Shown here piece after piece: positions 38,588-62,001 of a stretch of DNA of 64,000 nucleotides (position 1 is its first letter; every line of letters begins with the position of its first letter). The translations under genes and the position numbers were made by a program. The notes beneath the pieces are model-generated. The model saw only the letters and a program-made list of their open reading frames with translations, had not been told where the DNA came from and searched no databases. Source of the DNA: Aureococcus anophagefferens (lineage: Eukaryota; Sar; Pelagophyceae; Pelagomonadales; Pelagomonadaceae); contig NW_008705563.1 of the NCBI RefSeq assembly GCF_000186865.1, positions 1,248,473 to 1,312,472 of the forward strand, in the 5' to 3' direction.

Positions 38588-38850
38588 GGTTCGACCCGGC
38601 CCCGGAGAGCACGCAGCCCCAGGCCGATTCCCAGGCGCTGCCCCAGCGGTTAACGTGTGTGCAACTTTGCGGCACCGCTGGCCGGGTTTGGTCTCAGACT
38701 CGTGCTTGAGCTCAGCCGCCGAGCGAGCTTCTCGCCCGCAAACCCGGCGCCAAGCTCGCGCCGCAGCCCGATGGCCGCCCGGTGAACGGCTCCCAGTTGC
38801 TCCGCGTCGCCACAGTTTGCGACTCGTCGCCCGCAGGCGACCACCGCGCC

Positions 38851-39726
38851 ATGGCGTCCGGCGGCGGCCTCCCGCCGCCCGGCTTCCCGACCTGGGACGG
38901 CGGCGGCTTCCGCGCCGCGGCGCCGCCGGAGTTCGACCGGTCGCAGTCGACGCCGACGCTCGAGTCGCTGCAGCGCCAGCTCGCGCACAGCGACGGCAAC
39001 GAGGGCGGCGACTACGACCCGCGGCGGTCGCCGTTCGACGGCTCGGCGAGCAACCGGAGCTACGCGACGCTCGGCGAGCGGCTCGGCGACGACGACCGGG
39101 CCGCCTACGCCTGGGGCGCGCCGGAGCGGCCCCAGACGGCGCCCCTGCCCGAGGCGACGGCCGAGCGGCGGAAGACGGCCGAGCAGGCGAACATCCAGCT
39201 CCTCATCAGCTCGATGCAGGAGCTCACGGCCGTCGTCGCGCGCCACAGCGACGAGCTGCGGCGCCTCCGCGAGGACAACCGGGCCTACGCGCGGCGCGAC
39301 GCGGCGCTCCAGGACTCCTTCGGCGCCGTCGACCACGCGCTCCGCGACGAGTCCGCGCGGACCGCGTCCGCGCTCGAGCGCATCGACGCGCGGCTCCGCG
39401 CGCTCGAGCCCCCGGGCGCGCGACCGCCGCGGCCGCCCGGGGGCTCCTGGGACGAGCCGCAGGCGCGGGCCTACGGCGACCGGCGCGAGCCCGCGCTCCT
39501 CCAGCCCTCGGCCATGAGCCGCGGCGGCGGCTACGGCGGCGACGGCGGCGACGACCGGCGCCGCTACGACGGCGCGCCGGCGCCCCTGGGCCACGCCCAG
39601 GCCTTCCCGTCGGCGCCGGAGCTCTACCCGAGCCTCAACTCGCTCGCCATCGACGGCGCCTACCCGCCGCCGCCGCGCGCGCAGTCGCCCGCGCCCTCGG
39701 GCCTCGCGCGCAACTTCTCGACCTAG
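38851..39726 (+). CDS. Unknown low-complexity protein with a central coiled coil
   Basis: 291 aa from ATG 38851 (MASGGGLPPPGFPTWDGGGF); an upstream in-frame ATG at 38782 would add 23 residues. The N-terminal 100 residues are Gly/Pro/Asp-rich. Residues ~110-195 are a heptad-like helix (NIQLLISSMQELTAVVARHS, RRLREDNRAYARRDAALQDS, RTASALERIDARLRALE). The tail is Gly/Tyr/Pro-rich. There is no membrane segment and no known motif. The coding character (GC3 bias, conserved frame) is good; the function is unknown. Confidence 0.6.
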   Translation: MASGGGLPPPGFPTWDGGGFRAAAPPEFDRSQSTPTLESLQRQLAHSDGNEGGDYDPRRSPFDGSASNRSYATLGERLGDDDRAAYAWGAPERPQTAPLPEATAERRKTAEQANIQLLISSMQELTAVVARHSDELRRLREDNRAYARRDAALQDSFGAVDHALRDESARTASALERIDARLRALEPPGARPPRPPGGSWDEPQARAYGDRREPALLQPSAMSRGGGYGGDGGDDRRRYDGAPAPLGHAQAFPSAPELYPSLNSLAIDGAYPPPPRAQSPAPSGLARNFST

Positions 39727-40164
39727 GCCGCGCGGCGCGACCGCGACCACGACCGCTGGCCGGGGGCGCACAAGCCCCCGACGACCACCGCCTGTACCAT
39801 CCCCCGCCCGTCTATTCATACATCTGTTCATTCTCGACCTTTACCTTTTGGTCGCTCGCGCCTCTCGCTCCGCTTTTTTGTTTCTTCTTCCGGCGCGCGA
39901 CCCTCTCCGCGTGCGGCTCGTTGCGCGCAGTAGCACCTTCCCGCTTTCACGTGCGCGGTCGCACAGCCCTGCGTTAGAGGGCGTTCGAAGAGTTGCACTG
40001 CAATCACATGGTTGCTTTTTTTTGTCGCCAGCTTATGCCGCAGCCGCCCGGCCGCATTTAGCAACGCGACGCTCTCCGTGTGCGGCTTGTCGTGCGCAGT
40101 GGCACGTTCCGCGTTCGTGCGGTCGCGCGGCCCTGTGGAGGGCGTCTTCGGACCGCATCTAGAG
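39727..40164. repeat. Upstream region of the acetyltransferase with ~90 bp imperfect tandem duplication
   Basis: 438 bp, AT-richer. Bases ~39895-39992 and ~40068-40157 are related: both run from CTCTCCG(C/T)GTGCGGCT through GCGCAGT(A/G)GCAC(C/G)TTCC to a shared AGGGCGT(C)TTCG(A/G)A end. The second copy abuts the ATG at 40165. A T-rich tract (GGTTGCTTTTTTTTGTCGCC) lies between the copies. This is probably promoter duplication. Confidence 0.65.
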
Positions 40165-41496
40165 ATGCAGCGCAGCGGCCTCGTCGTCGTCGGCGCCGCC
40201 GCGGTCGCCGCGACCCTCGTCGCCGCGCGCCGGCACCGGCGGCGGCGCGAAGAGGCGCTCGACCCGGCCTGGCGGGCGATCAAGGCCTTGGCGGCGGCGG
40301 CCGCGCGCCGCGAGCCGGCGATCGCGTGCTGGCTGCGGGCGGCGGTGCTCCGCCGCGACTCGCTGGACGCGGCGCTGGCGCAGATCCTCGCGCTCAAGCT
40401 GGGCAACGCGGAGTTCGGCGCGCGGCGCTGGGCCGCGCTCCTGACCGGGGCGTTCCGCCGCGTCGACGGCGCGGAGACGCGCGCGGACCTCGACGCCGTC
40501 GTCAACCGCGACCCGGCCTGCGCGGACGCGCTGCACTGCCTGCTCCACTTCAAGGGCTTCCTGGGGCTCCAGCTCCACCGCTGCGCGCGCGCGCTCTGGC
40601 TCGCGGGCGACCGGCGGTCGGCGCTGCTCTGCCAGAGCCGCGGCTCGGAGGTCTTCGGCATGGACGTGCACCCGGCGGCCCGGGTCGGCGCGGGCTGCCT
40701 GATCGACCACGCGACGGGCCTGGTCATCGGCGAGACGGCCGTCGTCGGCCGGGACTGCTCGCTCTTGCACGGCGTGACGCTCGGCGGCACGGGCAAGCAG
40801 CGCGGCGACCGCCACCCGAAGCTCGGCGACCGCTGCCTCGTCGGCGCGCACGCGTCGGTCCTGGGGAACGTGCGCGTCGGCGCGCGGTCCAAGATCGGCT
40901 GCGGGAGCGTCGTCCTCGCCGACATCCCCGCGGGCGCGACGGCCGTCGGCGTGCCCGCCAAGGTCGTCGGCCGCTCCGACGACGGCGCGGACCTGAGCGA
41001 CACGGCGCTCCGGAACCTCACGGAGGCGGCGCCGGACTTCCGGAGCATCTGGCGCGACCGGCTCCTCCAGCTCGACTCCGAGGGTCTGATCACGCCGAAC
41101 AAGTTCCACGACCGCTTGCCGCATTTATCGCGCGCGGAGGCCGACGCCTTGTTCTTCTCCATCGACCACGACGTCCGCGGCGTCGTGACCGAGGAGGCCT
41201 TCGCGCGCCACTTCCACAAGTTCGCGCCACCGCCCGGGGAGCCGCCGAGCTCGCCCGTGTCGGGCAAGGAGGCGAAGACCGTGGCCTCCGTCTTCGACGC
41301 GCCGTCCGCGCCGGACTGGTGCGCCCTCAACGCGTCGACGTGGCACCCGGGCGTCGCCGTGAACCCCCTCGAGGGCGACGGCCTCGTGCTCAGCGGCGGC
41401 GGCGACGACTCGCCGCAGCCCCGCCCGACGCCGCGCCGCGACTCGCGGCGGAGCTTGGCGGACCTCTTCGAGTCGCCGCCGGGGGGGGATGGCTAA
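40165..41496 (+). CDS. Serine O-acetyltransferase with membrane anchor and EF-hand-like C-terminal extension
   Basis: 443 aa from ATG 40165; the frame is open from 40012, so an N-terminal extension is possible. Residues 4-24 (GLVVVGAAAVAATLVAARR) look like a signal anchor or transit segment. Residues ~35-265 are a CysE/SAT: the N-terminal helical domain (DPAWRAIKALAAAAARREPA, FKGFLGLQLHRCARALW), then the left-handed hexapeptide helix with DHATGLVIGETAVVGRDCSL and LHGVTLGGTGKQRGDRHPKL, including the catalytic D-H and H. It makes O-acetylserine for cysteine synthesis. Residues ~299-350 add LDSEGLITPNKF and SIDHDVRGVVTEEAFARHF, which resemble degenerate EF-hand loops; plain CysE ends before this. 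Calcium control is speculative. Confidence 0.85.
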   Translation: MQRSGLVVVGAAAVAATLVAARRHRRRREEALDPAWRAIKALAAAAARREPAIACWLRAAVLRRDSLDAALAQILALKLGNAEFGARRWAALLTGAFRRVDGAETRADLDAVVNRDPACADALHCLLHFKGFLGLQLHRCARALWLAGDRRSALLCQSRGSEVFGMDVHPAARVGAGCLIDHATGLVIGETAVVGRDCSLLHGVTLGGTGKQRGDRHPKLGDRCLVGAHASVLGNVRVGARSKIGCGSVVLADIPAGATAVGVPAKVVGRSDDGADLSDTALRNLTEAAPDFRSIWRDRLLQLDSEGLITPNKFHDRLPHLSRAEADALFFSIDHDVRGVVTEEAFARHFHKFAPPPGEPPSSPVSGKEAKTVASVFDAPSAPDWCALNASTWHPGVAVNPLEGDGLVLSGGGDDSPQPRPTPRRDSRRSLADLFESPPGGDG

Positions 41497-41521
41497 GGCC
41501 CTTGACTAGTCTACAGTTCCG

Positions 41522-42977
41522 TTATTTCTGTTTTCTTCGAGAAGGCGCGGTCAACGCCCATGCCTTCGCCACGGCCGCCTTCGCCGCGGCTGCCTTCGCC
41601 TTCGATTCCGCGGTCGCCGCGGCCACGGCTTGCGACTCGGACGGCGTCGCCGCGGCCGCTGCCGGGGCATTTGAAGGTTCGCTTGGGCCCGGGCATTGAG
41701 ATGACTCGAAGCGCTGGAGCCAAGCTTGGAGATCTGAAAGAACCTTTCCGGCCGTCTCGTGGCCAGCGGCGACCGCACTCTCTAACCAGCGTATGGCTTC
41801 CCGCATGTGTTCCGCAGTGTTCTGTGTGACTTCGCCGGAAAGGTCGACGCAGCATAATCCAAGAGAATACATTGCATCGCTGTCGCCCTTGGCACTCGCG
41901 CGAGCGAACCAGCGCTTGGCAATCTCCAAATCCCGCTCCACGCCGTCTCCATGGTGATAGCATTGCGCAAGATTGAATTCAGCTTTAGAGTAGCCCTGCT
42001 CTGCCGATAATTTGTAATACCGCGCGGCGTCGACGAATTTTCCTTCCAGCGCGTATCGACTGCCAAGATTGCACTGGCCCAAAGCGCTCCCCCGGTCCGC
42101 GGCGATGCGATAGAGCTGATTCGCCTTCTGATTGCTTTGCTTGACGCCTTCGCCGTGTACGTACAACAGCGCGAGAGCGCACATGGCCCGCAGGTTGCCA
42201 CGCTCCACGGCTCGCCTGAACAATTTCGCAGCCTTCTTCGCGGATTGCTTCAGATCCATGTCACCGTGGAGGTACATATGGCCCAAAAATGTGATCGCCT
42301 CCGGCACATCGTTCTCCACATGGCGCCGAAGTCGCGCCAGGTCCTCGGCCGCGGACTTCGGCGGCGGCGCCCGACAGAGAGGACACGGCTCTTTCATCAA
42401 GGGAAGCTTCTTGTTGCACGAGTCGCAGATGTTGCGACAGCAACAGAAACGAAGGAACCCGAACGCATTCACGTCCCAGTCCGAGAAGCAGACCGGGCAC
42501 CGCGAACCGAATCGCGCGTCCATCACCGGCTCCCGCTCCGGGTTCGCCTCGCGCCGCAGACGCGCCGCCTCGTGTTCCGCGGCGATGCGCGCGCGGACCT
42601 CGTCGGCGTGCGACCGAGGCGCGGGGCCGTAGACCACGTCGCGCGGCGGCGACGGCGGGGGCGTCGGCGCCTCGGCCCGCGCCGCCTCCGCCGCGCGCTC
42701 GCTTCGGATCTTCTTGCACGCCTTTCGGTGACCCCGCTCGCGCCAATCGATGCGTTGGCATTCAGTCGAGCAGTACCTGCGGGGTCGCATCGCGCGCGAG
42801 CGCGCCGCCCCCGACCCGTCCGTGCGCCGGGACGCACTGCGTTGTACCGCAAGGGCAGTTCAGCAAGGTCTTCGGTTTCGTCCCACAAATTGTGCACGTG
42901 ATGCGGAGGGATAATGCCTTGGCTCGGGCCTTCTTCGCCTCGTACTCGAGCTGTTTCTCAACGTACTCGGCCTTCAT
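41522..42977 (-). CDS. MYND - RING - Sel1-repeat protein, copy A (with intron)
   Basis: Exons 42977-42838 and 42776-41522 are joined in phase 2 and give 464 aa. Residues ~20-65 form a MYND finger (CTICGTKPKTLLNCPCGTTQ, then YCSTECQRIDWRERGHRKAC). Residues ~135-180 form a RING-like finger (CPVCFSDWDVNAF...CCCRNICDSC...CPLCRAP). From ~190 on there are six Sel1/TPR-like repeats such as AKLFRRAVERGNLRAMCALA, LYVHGEGVKQ and AKRWFARASAKGDSDAMYSL. The tail is Ala-rich. The pattern suggests a ubiquitin-ligase adaptor of the type expanded in protists. The third positions are more AT-rich than the window average. Its paralogue lies 1.3 kb away. Confidence 0.87.
42777..42837 (-). other. 61 bp intron present in MYND-RING-Sel1 copy A, absent from copy B
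   Basis: GTGCGT...CCCCGCAG on the minus strand, phase 2, within the MYND finger. The paralogue at 44290-45339 reads straight through the same codons (TTQYCST), so the intron was gained or lost after duplication. It is not an introner and has no flanking duplication. Confidence 0.85.
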
Positions 42978-43146
42978 AATCGTTTGGGGGGGTGGCGGGC
43001 ACGGTCGTTCTACTCGCAGTTTTCGCCCAAAATCTCGCAAAGTAACTTAGTTGCCAAACCGATTTCGCCACAAAAATCTTGGGCGCCCAGTGATTTGACC
43101 ACCAGCGTCGTCGCAAACACACCCCCGTCGTAGAGGATATTAGAAA

Positions 43147-43962
43147 ATGCAGTTCCGCCTCAAGTTCAAGAAGGGCGCCGACGTCACGTTCGAAATCCCG
43201 GACGAGCAGCTCAAGGAGCACCCGGACACGATGCTGGCGACGATGGCCAAGCCCTGCTGGAAGGGGAAGACGAAGTCGCTCACGATCGAGCCCGTCGACG
43301 TCGCGGACGAGAATTGGTGCGACGAGATGGCGGCCCAGGTGCAGGCCTACTACGCGGGGGACGAGCTCGCGCTCGTCGACGGCGTCGAGCTCAAGGAGTG
43401 GGTCGCGGTCGCGGATTGGCTCCTCCTGCCGCTCGTCGAAGACCTCGGCGAGCTACGGTTCGGCGTGGACGAGGAGGAGGACGACGACGAGGAGGAGGAC
43501 GACGCCGGGACCTTCGCGCGCGACATCCGCGCGAAGGCGTACATCAAGGGCCGCGCCGACCTGCGCAAGGGCGTCGCGCACATCAAGACGAAGATGCGCG
43601 GCAAGCCGAGCGCGAAATACGAGTTCGGCTTCCTCATGGACTCCGACAGCCTCGAGTACATCAACAAGTGCCTGCCCACGCCCCTCGCGCTCGTCGGCTC
43701 GAAGTACTCCGGGTCGCAGACGTTCGGCTCTCCGACCGACAACTACATGTGGTCGCAGGACGCGACGCTGCGCAACGAGTGCGTCTCGATGCTGTCGGCC
43801 CACGGCGTCGAGGGCGACTGGAAGCGCCGGTCCATCGAGCTCAGCGGCGCCCGCGGCGTCGAGTTCGCGCCGATGGATCTCGAGTCCGTCCGCGGCTTCC
43901 GCTACGTGCTGTCCGTCAGCGTGCCCGAGGCCGAGCCCGCGTCGAAGCGCCGCCGCGCCTGA
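43147..43962 (+). CDS. BTB/T1-like domain protein
   Basis: 271 aa, single exon. VTFEIPDEQLKEHPDTMLAT, followed by a strand and KEWVAVADWLLLP, resembles the T1/BTB fold of KCTD-type proteins (L..hP.SmLA.m). An acidic loop (DEEEDDDEEEDD) splits it from a C-terminal domain with KMRGKPSAKYEFGFLMDSDS and ELSGARGVEFAPMDLES. It ends in a basic SKRRRA, a possible nuclear signal. It sits between the two MYND-RING-Sel1 paralogues, and a role in the same ubiquitin pathway is only a guess. The fold call is moderate. Confidence 0.6.
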   Translation: MQFRLKFKKGADVTFEIPDEQLKEHPDTMLATMAKPCWKGKTKSLTIEPVDVADENWCDEMAAQVQAYYAGDELALVDGVELKEWVAVADWLLLPLVEDLGELRFGVDEEEDDDEEEDDAGTFARDIRAKAYIKGRADLRKGVAHIKTKMRGKPSAKYEFGFLMDSDSLEYINKCLPTPLALVGSKYSGSQTFGSPTDNYMWSQDATLRNECVSMLSAHGVEGDWKRRSIELSGARGVEFAPMDLESVRGFRYVLSVSVPEAEPASKRRRA

Positions 43963-44289
43963 GGAGGCGTCGGCCCGCGCTACCCGCCCTTCCGCGCAAC
44001 CCCGCGGCGACCCGCGCCGAAGTGAGCCCCCGTGCGTAAGGCGATTCGAAAACGAGCTTACGGCTCGCAATACAGGGCTTAAGCCCACCCTCGAGCATCG
44101 CGTTCATGTCGTTCTCCATGCCCCCCTCGCGCCGGGCGGGCTTCGCGTTCAAGAACGCCAGGCACCAGACCGCGAACGTCGGCGCGGGGAGAAACGCGGC
44201 GACGACGACGCCAAGGCCAAGCACGACTCGCCCGCGCGCAAGCGTAGCATCTCGGGCTCGGGTGGGGACGCGGCGTAAAGATTGTTAGG
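43963..44289. other. Convergent intergenic region, nothing found
   Basis: 327 bp between the BTB-like gene and the end of the downstream minus-strand paralogue. A short plus-strand frame (44106-44288) lacks protein character. No repeat of note. Confidence 0.35.
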
Positions 44290-45339
44290 CTATACTCGCG
44301 CGTCGAGGCGCGCGAGGAACTTTATAGCATCCTCGTAGCCCTTGGCAGCGGCGCGCTCGAGCCAGTACCTGGCTTTGCCGAGGTCGACTTCCGTGCCGTC
44401 TCCGTCCCTGTAACAACAGCCAAGGTTGCACTCCGCACCGGTATCGCCTTGATCCGCCGCGAGCGCGTAGTACCGGAACGCTTCTTCAAATCTCTGCTCA
44501 GAATCAAGTAAAAAACCTAAATTGCATTGCGCGAACGCGTCGCCCCGATCTGCGGCCATGCGAAACAGCTCCTCCGCCTTCTTCTTGTCCAGCTTGACGC
44601 CACTTCCAGTAACGTACAATGTCCCAAGATTCACGATCGCCTGCACGTCCCCGAGCTCCACGGCGCGCCGGTAAATCTTCGCCGCTTTCTTATCGGATTT
44701 CACGAGATCGTAGTAACCGCGGCTGTACGCATTTGCCAAATGCGCAATCGCTTCCGGCACCTCGTTCTCCACATGGCGGCGAAGACGCGCGAGCAGCTCA
44801 GCATTAGTTTCCGCGCGCGGCAGACGACAGAGGGGACACGCGTTTCCGATCTTGTCCTCGCACGATTGGCAGACCGTCCGGCAGCAACAGACGCGAAACA
44901 CGCGCGTCGCATTCACGTCCCACTCCTCGAGACAGATCGGGCACCGCGACCCGAACCGCGCGGACGTCGGCTCCTGCTCCGGGTTCGCCTCTCGCAGGGC
45001 ACGGGCCGCCTCGTGTTCCGCCGCGATGCGCGCGCGGACCTCGTCGGCGCGCGACCGCGGCGCGGGGCCGTAGAACACGTCCCGCGGCGGCGACGGCGGG
45101 GGCGTCGGCGCTTCCGCCGCGCGCTTCCGGATCTTCTTGCACGCCTTCCGGTGGCCCCGCTCGCGCCAGTCGATCCGTTGGCAGTCTGTACTACAATATT
45201 GTGTCGTCCCGCAGGGACACTTCAGCAAGGTTCTCGGTTTCGCCCCACAAATTGTGCACGTCAAACGCAGCTGTAGCGCTTTCGCCCGCGCCTTCTTCTC
45301 TTCGTATTCGCGCTGCTTCTCGACGTACTCGGCCTTCAT
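44290..45339 (-). CDS. MYND - RING - Sel1-repeat protein, copy B (intronless)
   Basis: 349 aa from the ATG at 45339 (MKAEYVEKQREYEEKKARAK), which matches the start of copy A; the frame is open upstream but unrelated there. The MYND finger is CTICGAKPRTLLKCPCGTTQ then YCSTDCQRIDW, and the RING is CPICLEEWDVNAT...CCCRTVCQSC...CPLCR. Five Sel1 repeats follow (AKIYRRAVELGDVQAIVNLG, AFRYYALAADQGDTGAECNL). It stops at LDARV and lacks the Ala-rich tail of copy A. The bases around both start codons are conserved (CAAACGAT then T/C then ATGAAGGC), so the duplication included some upstream sequence. Confidence 0.88.
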   Translation of the reverse strand: MKAEYVEKQREYEEKKARAKALQLRLTCTICGAKPRTLLKCPCGTTQYCSTDCQRIDWRERGHRKACKKIRKRAAEAPTPPPSPPRDVFYGPAPRSRADEVRARIAAEHEAARALREANPEQEPTSARFGSRCPICLEEWDVNATRVFRVCCCRTVCQSCEDKIGNACPLCRLPRAETNAELLARLRRHVENEVPEAIAHLANAYSRGYYDLVKSDKKAAKIYRRAVELGDVQAIVNLGTLYVTGSGVKLDKKKAEELFRMAADRGDAFAQCNLGFLLDSEQRFEEAFRYYALAADQGDTGAECNLGCCYRDGDGTEVDLGKARYWLERAAAKGYEDAIKFLARLDARV

Positions 45340-45569
45340 GATCGTTTGCGGGGCGACGCGCGGGCTATTTGTTGGGGGCGCTCGCTCGAGAGGCTCGATC
45401 ACGCAAGGGCAAAATCGCCTTCGCTGTTCTCTCCCCCTTCGGTCCTTCCCTGCGCCGCGGCTAAGCAAAATCGCTCAAAATCTTGCACCCTGCGACGCCT
45501 CCGGCAGTTGACCAAAGCCCGCGTCCAAGAGTACATCACAACCTCAAAAAAAAGCGGTGCGAATTAGTG
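45340..45569. other. Spacer between two minus-strand genes
   Basis: 230 bp, AT-richer than average, with no coding frame of note. It holds the promoter of MYND-RING-Sel1 copy B and the 3' end of the MFS gene, including CCTCAAAAAAAAGCGGTGCG near the latter's stop. Confidence 0.35.
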
Positions 45570-47292
45570 TTACGGCTCCGACGCCACGTCGACGCCCGTC
45601 GAGTCGGAGCCGCGGAGGAGGGGCTCGTCGAGCGGCGGCGCGTCCGGCGGCCGCTTCGGGAGCTCCGCGGTCCTCGGCGGGAAGCAGACGATGACCCCGA
45701 GCCCCAGGGCCGTCGCGGAGATGACGAAGGCGAAGGTGGGCCAGTGGCTCGGCGACCGGTTGACGTCGAGGAGGAGCCCCGCGAAGAAGCCGCCGAGCAT
45801 GCGCCCGAGGCTCAGCGCGACCGCCCGGATGCCGCTGTAGAAGCCCGCGTGGCTCCGCATGTCCGCCGCGTTGGCCAGGAGCTGGAGGTTCGGCGTCGTC
45901 GCCGACATGACGCCCGCGACGACGACCGCGCCCGCGAGGAGCGCGGGCGCGGCGAGCGCGGCGTCGTCGGAGCCGCGGGACCCGCCGAGGAGCACGAAGG
46001 TCGACAGGCCGCCGAGGCCGCCGAGCATCTGCGTCGCGACGCCGCAGCGCACGACGCGCACGCGCAGGTCCCGGTCGTCGCGGCCCCGGCGGTACCACTC
46101 CGACGACGCCATCGCGACGACGCCGACGCACGCGAAGCACGCGAGCAGCGCGGCGATGAGCGTCGGGTTCGCGCCAAAGTTCTCGTGGGCGACGATGGGG
46201 AAGGAGATGTCGAGCGCGGCGATGATCGCGCCGCCGACGCAGGCGACGACGAGCACGGACGCGCCCCGGCGGCGGACGAGCGTGCCGTAGGCGTCGCGGC
46301 GGCCGTGGCTCGCCTCGTGCGCCGGCGGCGGCCGGGGCCGGTCCGGCAGCGCGACCGCGGCCCAGCACGCGCAGCCGGCCATGAGCGCGGCGACGGCGAG
46401 GCCCGGCGCGCGGTACCGCGTGAGCGCGTAGGGCCCGATCGCGAGGCCGGCCTCGGGCACGAGCGCGAAGCACGCGCTCAACCCCGGCCCGGCGACGATG
46501 GCGACGAGGGACGTCGCGTTGAAGACCGCGAGGCGCCTGCGCGCAACGTGGGACGCGCGAACCTAAAAAAAGCGGACGCCGGCGGCGCGCCGGTCGCGGA
46601 TCGCGCGCGCGTCCGGGTCCTCGCCGCAGGCGCCTGGGCAGCACAAGAGTGATTCAACGTCGCTTCAACGTGAGTGTTCCGCGCGCGCGCGTGTTCCGAA
46701 AAAAGCATCCACGCTTCGAGACCGTTCCGAGAGATGATCGCTCGTCCAAAAATCAGCCAAAACGAGTGGAAACCGGCCGAGATCGGAGCCTTTGAAGTTG
46801 GGAATTTCGCTCTCTTTTGCTGCCCTGGCAGGCGCCGACGACGCCGCAGAGCACGGAGGACACGGAGGACCCCAGGCCGACGACGGCGCGGCTCAGGACG
46901 ACGTCCATGGGCCGCCGGGCGACGAAGTAGTAGAGGTTGCCCAGCGCCGCGAGGAGGAAGAACCCCGCGGACGGCGCGCGCGCGCCGCAGCGGTCCGCGA
47001 CGTGGCCCAGGGGCACGTAGGTCACGACGCGCGCGAAGGAGAAGACGGCGCAGCACACGCCCATGTGGAGCTCCGGCTTGGGCCCCAGCGACCGCAGGTA
47101 CTGGTAGATGGTGGGGTAGATGATGCCGTATTCGACGCCCACGGCCAGCGCGGCGACGCAGCAGCCGACGTGGACGCCGCGGCTGCAGAGGCACGTGTCG
47201 CTCCGGCTCTCGAGCCCCGCCAGGGACTCCTCCCGGTCGGCGGCCGGCGCTCGCGCCATCGCCGGCGTCAGCTCCTCCATGGAGCGCGACAT
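45570..47292 (-). CDS. Major facilitator superfamily transporter (MFSD8/CLN7-like)
   Basis: The N-terminal exon runs from ATG 47292 to about 46843; the C-terminal exon is 46562-45570; total ~480 aa. VEYGIIYPTIYQYLRSLG and FSFARVVTYVPLGHVADRCG give the MFS loop motif (G...DR.G.R) after TM2, and VVLSRAVVGLGSS is TM4. The second half has six more hydrophobic spans (LSTFVLLGG, LLAGAVVVAGVMSATTPNLQ, SLGRMLGGFFAGLLLD). Its tail LDEPLLRGSDSTG has a dileucine-type acidic sorting motif (DEPLL), fitting a vacuolar or endolysosomal membrane. The joining region contains an introner and an in-frame TAG, discussed as a finding, so the exact junction is unsure. Confidence 0.75.
46634..46827 (-). mobile_element. 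Introner element, family 1 (194 bp), with 8 bp TSD GCGCCTGC
   Basis: The duplication GCGCCTGC is at 46828-46835 and 46626-46633 (minus-strand reading). The terminal repeats CAGGGCAGCA and TGCTGCCCAG match at 9 of 10. The element is in host-gene orientation. If spliced on its own it would use donor GCGCCT in phase 1. However, the next 60 bp end in a stop and then CTTTTTTTAG, so the element may instead lie inside an older intron that ends at that acceptor. Confidence 0.9.
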
Positions 47293-47318
47293 GTCGCACG
47301 TGCAGCCGGGCAGCCTGA

Positions 47319-61949
<14,631 letters not shown>

Positions 61950-62001
61950 CGACCCGAGATCCCCCCCCCCCCCCTGTGTGTTGTTGTGTGCCCCCGGGGA
62001 T
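61950..62001. other. Convergent 52 bp spacer with poly-C and GT-rich tract
   Basis: A run of about 14 C (from about 61961) followed by TGTGTGTTGTTGTGTG separates the giant gene's stop from the stop of the GT31 gene on the other strand. A GT-rich downstream element could serve 3' processing of the plus-strand transcript. Confidence 0.4.
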
